In this document: positions 1-10,950 of the stretch, piece by piece | Layout: every line of letters starts with the position of its first letter | How positions within the stretch are numbered: position 1 is the stretch's first letter | Assembly: GCA_900617975.1 (NCBI GenBank) | Contig: UZAE01000785.1 | Location: forward strand, 1-18,233 | Reading direction: 5' to 3' | Length of the DNA stretch: 18,233 nt | Source of the DNA: Rodentolepis nana | Lineage: Eukaryota > Platyhelminthes > Cestoda > Cyclophyllidea > Hymenolepididae | Program-made: the position numbers and the translations under genes | Notes under the pieces: model-generated | Told to the model about the DNA's origin: nothing | The model's input: the letters and a program-made list of their open reading frames with translations, nothing else | Database searches by the model: none

Positions 1-5
1 TTTTT

Positions 6-19
6 CCCCCCCCCCCCCC
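6..19. repeat. poly-C homopolymer at the left end
   Basis: A run of 14 C follows five T at the very start of the window. The right end also finishes in a C-rich run. Such runs commonly break assemblies, so these may be contig ends, and the run length is unreliable. Confidence 0.9.
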
Positions 20-387
20 ACTTCCCTCCATGCCTTGTGGTGAGATCGTAAGATGTTAAAAGGGCGATAGTTCAGTCAGACTATGGCTAACTAGAAAGCT
101 CACCTGATTACAAGCCGTCAATTCACCGATAACCCCATCTACGGTCTTCATTGATCACCACCCATTAATGAATGGGCTCCTGAGGAATAACTGTTTCAAG
201 GTCACCAACTACAGAATGACGTCTTCACGGTTAGCCTTAACACCGTCAGCATTCGACGGGATATTTAAAAGCGCAGAATCATAAAAAGGACCAAATATCC
301 TCCCATTTCCAATCTTCTCCCATTCATTTCAAGACAGACACCCCTGAACTTGGATTGAGTGACCTTCACAAGTTTATAATTTAATAG
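20..387. other. unassigned stretch before the first candidate exon
   Basis: This stretch is less AT-rich than the DNA that follows. A plus-strand frame is open for about 57 codons (roughly 111-281) and ends with residues LALTPSAFDGIFKSAES, which faintly resemble the LPxxLFxxLFKxA stretch near the start of LRRC14 and PRAME. No GT donor lies between that motif and its stop, so I cannot build it into the gene. The missing N-terminal exons of the LRRC14-like gene should lie here or off the left edge. Confidence 0.3.
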
Positions 388-650
388 TAAATGCCAATTG
401 TCATTGCATTCAATATTTAATCGAAATAACTACGAGCGCCCTTATTTTGCCAAGTCTACCAATTGGTTAAATGTCAACCCCATTTTGATAAACAGCCTAC
501 TCCACTGCCTTAGTAATCCTGCAAGCATCTCTTGTGAGTCATACCACAGGGACGGCCGTGATAGGAAACTGGATAGTTTGTTAAGATTCAGCCGACCAAT
601 AATAGTGGACTTGACCGAACCAATTAGATGGGCCGGTTACCGCAACTGCT
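388..650 (+). CDS. LRRC14: candidate 5' exon of the LRRC14-like gene (partial)
   Basis: One frame is open from about 380 to 696. It reads NPILINSLLHCLSNPA, then a charged linker, then RFSRPIIVDLTEPIRW. This order resembles the LRRC14/PRAME segment before the repeats, where a helix like AVILGLTARL is followed about 20 residues later by LRVLDMTG. The left boundary is uncertain: the frame opens at 380, and acceptors end at 387 or at 454 after a pyrimidine-rich stretch. The right boundary is also uncertain. GT donors at 636 and 651 leave phase 1, which is what both downstream acceptors (4139 and 5659) need; 671 leaves phase 0 and 694 phase 2. The initiator methionine and any BC-box region would lie further left. 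The assignment rests on remembered family sequence and is moderate at best. Confidence 0.45.
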
Positions 651-1057
651 GTGTACTTTGGCTCAAGGGCGTGAATTACTATTGTCGAAGAAAGTGAAAG
701 ATGTTTTCAAGGTTATTGGGTGCATTTTACTTTCGTTTCACATATCAATATGCGTGTTTTTTTCCAACTCACTACTGTAATTCAATTTAAATTTATCTGA
801 GTTATCCAAGGAAAAATTTTCCAGTCTATTGGAAAATGGGGTTTCTCGAATTAATCAATAGCCTTATATAGAACACCATTTTTACAAATTGACTAGATTT
901 TGATTAAAAATTTCTATTATTTTAAAATTTTTCTTCTCTTTCTCTACTTCAGGAGTATTTTAGGATTGTTAGCGTCTTATATGTGCCCGCTAGACACAAC
1001 ATACGCCTACATTTCTATTTATTGCGTCAATCACGTTATTCCATGCACTTGTCTGGT
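651..1057 (+). other. probable intron, start
   Basis: AT-rich noncoding DNA follows the candidate exon. A frame open from 900 to 1130 runs into the dispersed repeat and has no family resemblance, so I do not treat it as a gene. Confidence 0.4.
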
Positions 1058-1380
1058 GGGGTGTGCGATAGACTTACCTCCATGTGGTGCATCTTGGGCA
1101 ACGTATACTCTTAGGACAAAAAATCTATAAACCGGCAGTTGACTTCTGACTTCAAACTACCATGACCCCACTGTATGCCTTATTCGACCACTTCTACGGT
1201 ACTCACCTCACCTTTCATCTACCTTTGTATCTGTCTCTTTTACATCTTTAAAATACTCTTCTGTTCCCCCCTCTCGACTTTTTTTTGCTTTGATGTTCCT
1301 ATCTCTCTGTGAAGTCTGAAGTCAACTAAAGGGCTAATGATAACTATCATAAGGCCTGCCATTTGATATAAATAAATAAA
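1058..1380 (+). repeat. dispersed repeat, copy A (full length)
   Basis: The copy begins GGGGTGTGCGATAG followed by ACTTACCTCC and ends TTTGATATAAATAAATAAA. The whole stretch aligns by eye with 15007-15330 and with the reverse complement of 6483-6876. All three full copies share the same left edge and an A/T-rich right tail, as expected of a short retroposon or the 3' end of a LINE. No coding capacity is visible, and no box A or box B promoter that I recognise. The family is not identified. Confidence 0.85.
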
Positions 1381-2801
1381 CTAGCCGCAGGTAGATTAGC
1401 GTTGCATGCGGGATTGTTATCTAAATGAGAATTCAAAATCATGTGATAGATATTCACTAGTTCAAAAGTTGATTTTACCCAAAATAATATTTGAGCCTCA
1501 GGGTATTCTTTTGTCTTCTCAAATAGTTAGCAGTTGAACTAAATTTGTATTTGACAATTAATTTAGAGGTCCTGATTATTTTCTGAGAAGAAATCATGAC
1601 TTATCGATCCAAATATGCGAAATTCAAGTTCTTCTTGGAGTTAAAAATCATCCAAAAAGTTTCTAAAGAGGATCCAGCTCTTGGTAGAACTTCATTAATA
1701 TCGAAATTATATATAGGTGGAATGGAAAAACAGATTTTGAGCCACCAACAGTGATTTCCTTCCTCGTTCTAAAATCAGGAAAACCTTTTTCAACTTATTC
1801 TCTATGGTGTTTGGATATTAATGCCGAGAAAACTGTATTTTCATTTATGGAATAGCCAGATTAAGAATTGAACAGATCCTTATTACATAAAATTCTAATT
1901 TCACATATTTACCGTATAGTCAAATGTTATTTCTCTGCATTCTGCTTGTCATGAAAACTTTTCTTTTCATTGATTTTGGCTATTTAGTTTGCTTCTAACC
2001 CTCCTGCGCACTCCTGTCATCGTTAATTCGTGAAATTGTTGATCAAAAGTATACGTTCAAGGTCTTGAATTCATTGGTTAATTATAAGTTGTTCAGACAC
2101 CATTTTGCTTTCCTGTTTTCTTACAATACATGGGATGCCTTTAAGTAAAGTAAGAGCTAACGGATGCGGTAACTGTTATAATATAATATTATTAAAACTT
2201 TAATTAATTAGTTTGTCATTACAAATTAATGCTCAATTTCAATGGATAGACAAAATACCGATGGAAGAAACTCCAACAACAACTTCAACATATATTTTTT
2301 GGAGTTATTTGCATAAAACAACTTTTTTCTTATTTTTAAGCTACCCAGAATTGAAAAATATAATTTAATTACTTATTGCGTGGGAAGATAAAATTGAACA
2401 ATAAAAAATCGAGACATTTAAACGCAATCTCCCGATTTTATGGTCGTGCGATTTAATAATTGTGTTAGAAGTTGATTCATTATTAGATGCACTTATGAAA
2501 CCGCCTTAACAACGAAAACACCTCCATAGGAGGTTACGATCATGTCATAAACTTGGGTCATCAATATCTATTAGAAAAATAAATCTGAACATATATTCAA
2601 ATCGATTATTTCGAAATAATTGACAGGGGTATTTCAATAATGATGTGCTTCAAATAACTTGGTACTTTTAGTAAAAAATTACCTAAAGTGTAAATTTACA
2701 TATTTTTATGCTTTTAGTTTGATGTTTCTGACTTTAAAATACGCACACACGCACTGCGCTATTTAATCGTTAACCAAACTGTAAACAAACTTATTTGATG
2801 T

Positions 2802-2816
2802 TAATAATAATAATAA
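2802..2816. repeat. (TAA)n microsatellite
   Basis: About five consecutive TAA units in AT-rich noncoding DNA. Confidence 0.85.
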
Positions 2817-3095
2817 GATTGTGCCAGAGGCGCAACCTGGCCAAGGAGAAAAATAAATCACCCGAATGCTTAGGTTGCTATTGGTCAATTCCTTAGTTTA
2901 ACCGACACATACATGAAAATAATAAGGTGGTAAGCTTAGAAAAGGAACGATGGTAATTGATTTATTTACGAGGTGTTATATTCTTTATTTGTTTGATCTC
3001 TCTTTGGGTATGACATACTTCTATCTTCCTTAAGTCACGTTAGCAATCCATCTCTGTCGAAATTAAATCACCGTAATAAATAAATTGTGATATTT

Positions 3096-3122
3096 AATAA
3101 ATAAATAAATAAATAAATAAAT
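3096..3122. repeat. (AATA)n microsatellite
   Basis: Between six and seven perfect AATA units. The motif resembles the A/T tail of the dispersed repeat, but no repeat body is attached. Confidence 0.9.
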
Positions 3123-4138
3123 CAAATTTCAGGAATGATAAATTTAATCAAATTCCACTTAAATTCGCAAATATTTAAATAGATCTTTGAGATTTGACCA
3201 TGTGCATTGGCCCTGGATTTCACATGCAAATATTGAAGAAATGGTTAAAATAACGTTTAATTCCATGAAAAGTGTGTATTATCTGATTCATTTTGTAATT
3301 ATTACGCGAAAATCGTGCTATTAAGATCAGATATTAAAATTTCCCAAAAATCAAATCATTTTGAGACTAATTTATTTAACTTACTAAATATTTTTCTGCT
3401 TATTTTACTCTTTAACCTTTTATTTTTTAGAAAGCAATCGAATAAGAATTTTGAAGAAAAGTGTGTCCACTTTAAAGTATTCGCTGAAGAATCAGATATT
3501 TTGACACTTTTGCCTCACGAAAATCCACTTTCAGACCACCAATGAGGCTTTCACAGCCACCTTTTTTCAGTTCAAAATAATTGTTTTATTTTATCGCTTT
3601 CCGATTCTGTTTGGTTTATTTTTAACCAAGACCTTCCTACGTAGGCGAAGACGTAGAGCTGGAAGACAAGCATTTAAGTTCCCAAAAGTGCTTCTACCCT
3701 AATAATTTTACCAAAAAATGATTAATTCCAGCTTCATTTTGTATCAATATTTTCTGCTTTTCTCACCAAAAATTAAGAAATATTATTATTTTGAAAAGGG
3801 CATAGAGATTTGTCTAAAAAGAGCGCAAATTATATACTGCATCCAAAACAGGGAAAAGTGTGATACGCAGTTTTATTATTCTATGCATAAACTAATTTTC
3901 CACTATTTCATAAAGGAGTAATGTCCTTATTTTAACTGGGAAACATTTATTAACATATTGAAAATTCTCTTAATGAATATGAAGAATAATTCTGGTACAT
4001 ACCACTGCATAAATTTAGAAACTGGTTAATAATGTTTGCTTCTATGTTTATAGACCAATAATAAACAGTGGATTGATCAATGTGAAGATATCAAAAAGAT
4101 TATTCCCTCTTTCCCACTTATTTTACTGCTACTTTTAG

Positions 4139-4339
4139 ATCGACGAGTGAGTATTGAGTTATCAAGAATCCCCCTGCTATGGATGAATCCGATAAGACGC
4201 GGCTCTGAAAACGTGAGACAGCAGATTCGTGGAAGTTTACAAATCGCTATTCAGGATGCGCGTTTCGATCGATATTTCAGCAGAATTTCAACTATCTACA
4301 ATCTTCACGAGAATGAATTTTGTCACGAGGAAAATTTTG
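4139..4339 (+). CDS. candidate symmetric exon of the LRRC14-like gene
   Basis: The stretch is 201 nt long, open in one frame and visibly richer in G and C than its surroundings. A strong acceptor precedes it: a long pyrimidine tract from about 4110 ending CTACTTTTAG at 4138. The donor at 4340 (TTTTG|GTAATT) is moderate. It starts and ends in phase 1, so it could be included or skipped without changing frame, and joining to the acceptor at 5658 gives an intact codon. It encodes about 67 residues, including RVSIELSRIPLLWMNPIRRG and DRYFSRISTIYNLHENEF. In known LRRC14 and PRAME proteins this place holds a variable linker of roughly 40-50 residues. I recognise no motif in it, so it may be a real linker exon or a chance open frame. 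Confidence 0.42.
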
Positions 4340-5658
4340 GTAATTAAACAATCTGCATTCATTTTCTAACTCATACAAATGACTCGAGGGGAAAAATTAA
4401 ATGTAATTCGATTAGTTAGTTAATTGCTTTCTAAAGTAGCAGTTTATGATTTGTTGGAGTTTTGTGATATTAATTTCGAATATCCTCTGATTATGTTAAT
4501 TTCGCATTTCTCTGTGATCGGAATCGGTTTGGTAATTATTTCTACAATAATTTGAACGCACTAGTGGCTATTTGCAAAGGCTCTTTGCTCGTCTGTATGG
4601 GAAAAGTGCCTCTAATCTTAAGTTACAGCAAATTACCATATGGTTTAAAATAGAAAAAAATGTAGGCGAATGACAAATGGGAGACTTGTCATGAAAGTAC
4701 TGCTTTCAGAAATGCAAATAGGGCCATTTAAAGATGGCGTCAATTTTCTCATCATTATGTCATCTCTATCAGATTTCAATTATAATTTCAATGAAAGGTT
4801 TTATGCCTCCGCTGAATTCAAAGTGAGCTTGCTAGAAATCATGCAAGAGCAAGGTTGAAAAGCATATCAATTTGAGAGAACTCTAAATAATCGAAATATT
4901 TTGGTGTAAATAGTATTAACTGTAACTAAACCAATAAGTTACTGAATGAAACGAATTATTGTTATTATGAAACGACATTTCACTTAAAACTTTGAAAAAT
5001 TTAAGCCATGGTTTTTTCACGTATATTCCATCAATATTACCATAATATTAAAAGTTTTGTAGACATCACGGAAACTGTGCCTAAATGCTTAAAATGTTGC
5101 CATCTAAAAATACCGCTGCTAGATATGGAGTCAATATATAATGAAAATAATAGCAATTTGATTAGAAATAGCAATACGCAGCACATTAGATATGTCATAG
5201 AAGGAAAGTTATATTTACCACTAATCTTCCTGTACTTTTACATCGTTGGAGAACATATTGACGTGATGTCTAACATGAAATAAAATCAAGGACACACACG
5301 TGTGATTAAAGTCATAAAAAGGAGAATTTGTATTGGTTTTAATTTATAAAGTTGAAAATTAACTTTGTGGTAATTAAGGTTACGAGGAAGTGCGGATCTT
5401 TGGTAGCTGCAGTTCGTTCCAGATAATAAGATTACAAATTTGGCTTGATAGTAGTTAGTACACCATTATCAAGATAGAAAGCTTAGCGGCATCAATCAAG
5501 TAAGCAAAGATTCAGGAATACTGCCTACTTATTATTATTTCTAATTCTATCATTATTTGTTTACGATTTGCGCAAAGTATTGCGGTCGATATAAAACGCA
5601 TAGCATATTCTTTCCTTCTTAGTCATGCAGCTTAATGCCTTTCTTCGCTGAATTTTAG
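4340..5658 (+). other. probable intron, no supported gene
   Basis: AT-rich DNA with two frames open for 62 codons (4670-4858) and 91 codons (5008-5283). Both are dominated by A/T-rich codons, and I recognise no splice sites or motifs around them. I treat the stretch as intronic. Confidence 0.45.
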
Positions 5659-5660
5659 AG

Positions 5661-8600
5661 CAACCTCTAACGATATGTTTGGATTGTAATATGTCTGTGG
5701 ATGAGGTGGCCTTTGGCTTGGCGTTGCAGTCCATGACACCTTTTCGTTTTTCCTGCAATCGTCTCTTAATGCGACGTTTGCCCGAATTACAACTCCCGGC
5801 GTTCAATCTCATCAGACTACTTGATCCCCTGGTAAGTAAACATGCTACCTATTATAAGAGGTTACCATGGTATTGAATTCGTGCTAGGTTTTATTCGGTT
5901 TTACTTTCATAATTATGTTAGCACAAAATGGCGTCTGTTATCTGTGTCTTTACGGCCATAGGTATTTGTTTATACAGATAACATCAAAGTTCCGCACAAA
6001 TACTAAATTGCTGAAGATTTTGTTTGATAATAAGAACTAATCACTTGCAGATGATAAAATGTCTTCTTTAAATTTCAGTTGATTGCAAATCACAAAATTC
6101 TGATCGAAAATTCCCAATAATTTCCCAAAATTCATTTTTAACAGCTTTAAATTGAACAGCCATCAGTTAGAGTAAATTCATCGCAATTTTAAAGTGGAAA
6201 TAAGAGTTTAGATTTTTTTTTTGAATAAAATATCTTATTCGTTATTTTGATTTTGGAGTCAAAGGATTTCTTCATCACCTTGAAATATGGCAAACGAGGT
6301 TGCCTAGGACGTTCTTTCCAAATTAGGATTTGCAATTCAAATATTTTTTTACTACTAACTACACTAAATTATAAAACAGTCAATAAGCGTTATGGATCGC
6401 GTTGAATAATTCGTTTACTAATTTTGTGCACAAGCAAATAAATCCGAAGTTTCATAAGTGAAGCAGTACTGTCTGAAAACGAAAATATTTATTCATTTAA
6501 AATGGCAGTCATTTTGATAGCTATTATTAGCCATTTAGCTGACTTTGGACTTCACAGAGGGAAGATTCATCAAAGTAGCAGAAAGTCGAGTACAGAGGGA
6601 AGATTAATCAGAGTAGCAGAAAGTCGAGGGGTGGGGAAGAGAAGCTCATCAAAGTAGCAGAAAGTCGAGGGGTGGGGAACAGAAGAGCGGTTCGCAGATG
6701 CAAGAGACAGAAAGGCACAAAGGTAGAGAAAAAGGTAAGGTGAGTACTGTGTAAGTGGTGGAATATGACATACAGGGGGGTGATGGTAGTTTGAAGTCAG
6801 AAGTCAATTGGCAGTTGCTGCATGAGTATACGTTGCCCAGGGTGCACCACGTGGAGGTAAGTCTATCGCACACCCCGAAAAAGAAAATATAATGTAAAAG
6901 GACCCCTCTGATTCACAGGCTCCATTGGGAACTCATTTTAAATTTTCTCCCTTATAATACAAGTTAAAATATTTTTCCTATATGATCTAATTTACTTTTC
7001 CATGATTAAAGCACTCATTGTTTGACATCGGATCGGGGGGATCTTCTATCGGTAAAGGGCGTAGTTGTGTCCTATATTCTGAAATTGTCAAAAAATGTAG
7101 TCAAAAAATACAAGGAAATTCTTCACAACGCTTCCTTCCATCTTAGTTGTCTTTTTTTCCAGCTGTAAGATATTGTTCAGTAAAACAGATACTCCATTGG
7201 AAAAAACATTCGCACAAATACATGCATGAAAAGAGGACATGCTAGTGAAAAAAGTACATTCTGGATAAGTTACAGGTCAGATCTAGGGTAGTGATGCTAC
7301 CCAGCATCTGTCCAATACGTTAAGTTGCAGGTTTGCCTGCCAAAATAGGAGGCTTTATGAATACCCCATTTAATTACCCCATACTACCTACAATTTTCTT
7401 GATGAAAACATGGTAGGAAAAATATACAATAATTTATGTTCTTAAAAAGATTTTGTTAAGCAATTATGTATTCCAAAGCAAATTCTTTGTGAAGAAACCA
7501 TGGCCAGATTCTTTTGACTTGCTTAAGTAAGTAGAAGTAATGCTTAGAATTCAAGAGCTCGATGAACATATGAAGCTAAGATTATTACGAGGAAGTTCTA
7601 TTAAGAAAATGTAGAAGCAGTTAGAAAAATTACAGGCAGGCAGATAGGCAGGCAGTCGGGGTGCGTGCCTGCAAGTGGGAAGTTTCAAGAAAACGTATAT
7701 AGACGAGTAATAGCCCTCTTGGGAATTCAAACAAGGGAATCAAATATTTGGAGTTAAGCAGTGAAAACAATATCTCAAGTCACCTCAGGTTTAGTCTAAG
7801 GGTTTGTTTCCCGACGCTTGGATGAGTCATGCACCCAGAAATGAACATCAGAAAAACAAATTATTAAAAGGTATGTTGACACAGTAGAGAGCGGTTTAAA
7901 TTCCTTAAAAATTATTGAACCACCTGGATGAATTTTACCGTTATGCATACTGTAACACTTCTTTTTAATTTTTAATATCTTACATTGTTTTATCACTATA
8001 CATTTTGAATATCTTCTATGGTGTTCGTGCCCACTAGATATCGTTAATTAGAAACCAGAGGGAGAAATGCAACTACTTCAAAGCACTTTATCACCTCAAC
8101 AAAGACTGTTTGAATGCAGATGATCCTCATATCTTTGATATTGTAGATCGAAAGACCACCTTATCGATAACAGTTTGTCCCTCGATTGAATGTCAAACTC
8201 TTAGGAATGTGAATTACTCATTTCGTGACAAGCCAACAACCCTGTGGCTTTGAACTTTGCATATTACTTCCTATCACACTTAAAAAAAGTTATGATTGTT
8301 GTCTAGCGTTCAGAATTCGTTATTCGTTGAGGTGAATGAACTATTTTGATTGGGTTCATGAGCTGGGATAGGGTCTCATGAGCGATAGTTTTGCTGTAAA
8401 GATAAGTAACAGGTAAGACTTTCTTCATTTTATTGGTTAGCTATTAAAGTTGTGGACTTTCATCATATCGTTTAAACATTTTATAATAATATTTTTCAGA
8501 AATTTCAGGCATTTTATTCGAATTTATTTTAGTCAATAACGCAGTTTGAATTGGAAGATCCAGAACTGGGTTCAGGTTCCAGAGGTGGTTTACCCTCTGC

Positions 8601-10950
8601 TCTGGGATGGTTGGGAAGTCTGCGTAATCTTCGAGCCTGTTCCTTGCCTGCTTGCATTCCTCCTCCGTTGAATTCCTCCACTCTCTCTACTAGCTCAGTG
8701 CCACCTAATGCCAACTCCATAGCCGCTGCTAACAATCCCAGTCAAGTCGCATGTCGACTGCTAAACAGATCTCTCATCTCCCTGAGACATATTCAGAGAC
8801 TCAGTCTCGCAAGATGTTATTTACAAGGACAGCTACAATTACTTCTCGGTGGGCTTAGCCAACCTCTGGAGTATCTAAATCTACAGGTACAAGGTTCGAA
8901 TGCATCTTCGCAGTCTGTATATGTAGATATTACTTGCCAATCACTCTCATTTTAATTCCCTATAGGATTGCTGTCTTAACGCAGATGATATTGAATTTCT
9001 GGCATTCAATTGGCGGCCTCTATCGGGTTTATACGAACTAAATATCTCTAGAAATAATTTGGCTCGTGTACCTGAGAGCACACTTGCTCATCTCTTCTGG
9101 AACACCTGTTTCAGCCATAGTGGTCATCTTACGTGTTTATCCCTCGCCTATACCTGCCTCCCATTTGAACGTCTAGTGTGGATACTTCGCCTACTTGCCA
9201 GAGAAATCAAATCCTCGGTGAGACAACTATTTTCTGCTCACTGAACAGCTTTAGTATCCTATTAAGTGTAAGTGTACTCAGTTGGGAAAGGAGAGGCTAA
9301 TTACGCTCTGGTAAAATTTGATAATTAGCTTTAATCATGCTAATAAACTTATCAACAATTTTAAGAGCGGCTAAAATTACTCGAAGATGTGACTTATTAA
9401 TAAATTTTCGGACCGAAGTGGCCTACGCTTCCATTAACTTGAAGAATTTCATGAGCCATAGTAACTGTTAACTGCGCAACTAATTTCTCCATTCTTGTAG
9501 CAGATTAAGCACTAAGACAAGTGATGATTGGGTCAACTAGTAGCAAGGAATTTAACATTGAAGATTATGGTTCAAAAGTTAATTAAAATTAAGCATTCCA
9601 CGAAATAGCTCAAAAAATCCTATTGTGGTCTATTGTAGCTACAGTTCCACAAAAACATAAGGAGGTGATAGCATAGTTGCTCCATTTTTTGCGACTAAGG
9701 TAATTCACTCATGAGACTTCAGTCGCATATCTAAATGGCCTGTAATAGTAAAATCCAGTTTCCATTGGATGGCCTCCGTTCACAAAAAACGAAAGAGCCT
9801 GTTTAAGGTACCAAGACAGGCCGATTTTTACTCATGTTGGCTCAACTAACAAACTCACAAGTTGACATTTTGTTAAGTAGACCGTTTTGATGCTTACCGA
9901 TAGAAAGGGTTTTTTCCTGCATAATCAAAAATGGCTGAAACGCGTCACTTGAAACCAAAACGACTTGTTAATTTTAAATGTTTATAGCCTTGCATATATC
10001 ATTATGACCAAATATTACGACGGGGGTTAATACATAAAAGAAGTCTCTTTAACATGTTTCAAATAACTTGATTCGGGCGATTTGACTGTGAATAGTTTGT
10101 ACAATATTCTAAATTAGCGAATGGATTTAGTTTCTATGTACATCACCACCACCAGAAAAGTCTAAATGTACATTATTTTTACTTTGAGCAAAAATATAGT
10201 GACTAAAAACAATGACTCGGTAATTGCATTCAGAGGATCAGGTTATTGAGTATTTATACGGATTGTCTCCTGAAAAATGGCATGAGATATCAGTGTTCTA
10301 GAAAGTTTAACAGTCGTTTAAAGCTAAAACAATAAGTAGAACGGGTTTTAAAATTCCAGTATAAAGCAAATATTGCCCTATAATTGCTAGGAAAGTCTGG
10401 GGAAAGAAAACACATATTTTCACACACGATTATCATAAAGTTCAATTTCCTCGGCCATTAAGGGACGATAAGGAGGCGACATAAAGCAGGTATCTGTGTA
10501 AGAGAGGCGTCAAAATTTGATCCTTTTGCATAGAATTTGAATGAACACTGGAGTTAATTATTTGCACAATCAGATCTGTATAATTTGAGTGAAAGGTTCA
10601 CTTAAATTATTTATTATTTACCACAGGATGTATCTAAACGGACGACGCCAACAAATATCCAGGATTATCCAATATCTTCTGATGAATCCGATATTGAATT
10701 ACTTTCATCCAGATGCACTTTGAGAGTTCTTTGCATTCAGAATTTTATTCCGCCAACTCATGAAATTAGTCGTGGATTGCTTCATTTGGCCATCACTTTA
10801 CCGCGCCTAAGACTACTTCAACTTTATCCAGCATTCTATGCATTTCCTGGGGTGAATGAAAAAGAACAACAGGCTAACAGAGCCCAAGCAGTGCTACAGA
10901 GCAATACATACGTCAGACGTCGAGGTCGTACTGGCATTGAGATCCAATGA
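5661..10950 (+). CDS. LRRC14: LRRC14/PRAME-family leucine-rich repeat protein, C-terminal four exons
   Basis: Exons: 5661-5831 (or from 5659), 8533-8886, 8966-9217 and 10627-10950. All junctions are in phase 0 with good sites, for example CTG|GTAAGT at 5832 and CTACAG|GTACAAG at 8887. They encode 366 residues with a TGA stop. Residues 1-57 contain PLTICLDCNMSVDEVAF, then FRFSCNRLLMRRLPEL, matching the LRRC14 segment PVEVRVDLRVN...PLRLCCRDLRAEDLPM. Later pieces RLSLARCYLQGQLQLLLGGL and LEYLNLQDCCLNADDIEFLA match LRRC14 LSMGSSLLSGRLDQLLSTL and LESLELAFCALLPEDLRFLA. LYELNISRNNL is a typical repeat, and LLQLYPAFYAFPG fits the family's conserved C-terminal HPFPVDCYEG-type segment. In mammals LRRC14 dampens NF-kB signalling by binding IKK-beta, and relatives are Cullin-2 substrate receptors; whether this protein does either cannot be seen. 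The end is Arg-rich (YVRRRGRTGIEIQ) and lacks the longer vertebrate tail. The start lies upstream. Family assignment is firm; the choice between LRRC14 and another PRAME-type member is less so. Confidence 0.82.
6554..6680. repeat. tandem triplication inside repeat copy B
   Basis: The motif AAGTAGCAGAAAGTCGAG (with AGAGTAGCAG in the second unit) recurs at about 6573, 6611 and 6652, a spacing of about 38-41 bp. It is preceded each time by a variant of GAAGATTCATC. Copies A and C have one version of this segment, so the expansion is specific to this copy. Confidence 0.85.
6857..6862 (+). other. consensus 5' splice site supplied by repeat copy B
   Basis: The sequence GGAG|GTAAGT is an exact match to the U1-complementary donor consensus. 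It sits on the sense strand of the LRRC14-like intron because the repeat is inserted in reverse. Use in splicing is not shown. Confidence 0.5.
7633..7656. repeat. short GGCA-rich satellite
   Basis: An imperfect run of GGCA units (CAGGCAGGCAGATAGGCAGGCAG) within the large intron. Confidence 0.8.
9218..10626 (+). other. 1.4-kb intron of the LRRC14-like gene
   Basis: It runs from TCG|GTGAGA to TTTACCACAG|GAT and joins in phase 0. It is AT-rich, and I see no repeat copy or open frame worth naming. Confidence 0.75.

Larger units (their letters stand above)
1381..4138 (+). other. long AT-rich noncoding stretch, probable intron
   Basis: If the candidate exon near 388-650 is real, this lies within an intron of more than 3 kb. 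It holds two small A/T microsatellites. A frame open from 3315 to 3545 (ending HENPLSDHQ) is preceded at about 3400-3430 by a good pyrimidine-rich acceptor, but it has no convincing donor and no recognisable motif. A second open frame (3718-3921) is simply A/T-rich. I see no gene I can support. Confidence 0.4.
6483..6876 (-). repeat. dispersed repeat, copy B, with internal expansion
   Basis: The reverse complement matches copies A and C from the shared edge GGGGTGTGCGATAGACTTAC to the A/T tail. It is longer than the others because a segment of about 40 bp is repeated about three times inside it. It lies antisense to the host LRRC14-like gene. The reverse open frame here (6649-6873) translates the repeat and is not a gene; copy C yields a similar peptide. 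Confidence 0.85.
5832..8532 (+). other. 2.7-kb intron of the LRRC14-like gene
   Basis: It begins GTAAGT and ends TTTATTTTAG. It contains dispersed-repeat copy B (6483-6876) and a small GGCA satellite. I see no coding segment inside it; the reverse-strand open frames fall within the repeat or in A/T-rich DNA. Confidence 0.75.

Noticed and set aside
900..1130. A 76-codon open frame on the plus strand
   Set aside because: Its second half is translated repeat copy A and its first half is A/T-rich, with no motif and no splice context.
5008..5283. A 91-codon plus-strand open frame
   Set aside because: It is biased to A/T-rich codons, has no recognised motif, and I see no splice signals joining it to the surrounding gene.
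5561..5812. An 83-codon open frame on the minus strand
   Set aside because: It is the antisense shadow of the well-supported LRRC14-like exon at 5661-5831.
6649..6873. Cysteine-rich peptides starting MCDRLTSTWCTLG, found both here (minus) and at 15010-15261 (plus)
   Set aside because: They are translations of the dispersed repeat. The frame is not kept in copy A, so there is no sign of protein-level selection.
8529..8735. A 68-codon open frame on the minus strand, rich in Glu and Gly
   Set aside because: It lies antisense to the LRRC14-like exon 8533-8886, whose plus-strand reading matches the family.
8889..8905. A GGTTCGAAT motif resembling a tRNA box B
   Set aside because: No box A, acceptor stem or cloverleaf surrounds it. 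It lies in a 79-nt intron of the LRRC14-like gene.
10675..10700. CTGATGA, checked as a hammerhead ribozyme core
   Set aside because: No matching GAAA core or stems follow at the right spacing, and the motif lies in coding sequence.
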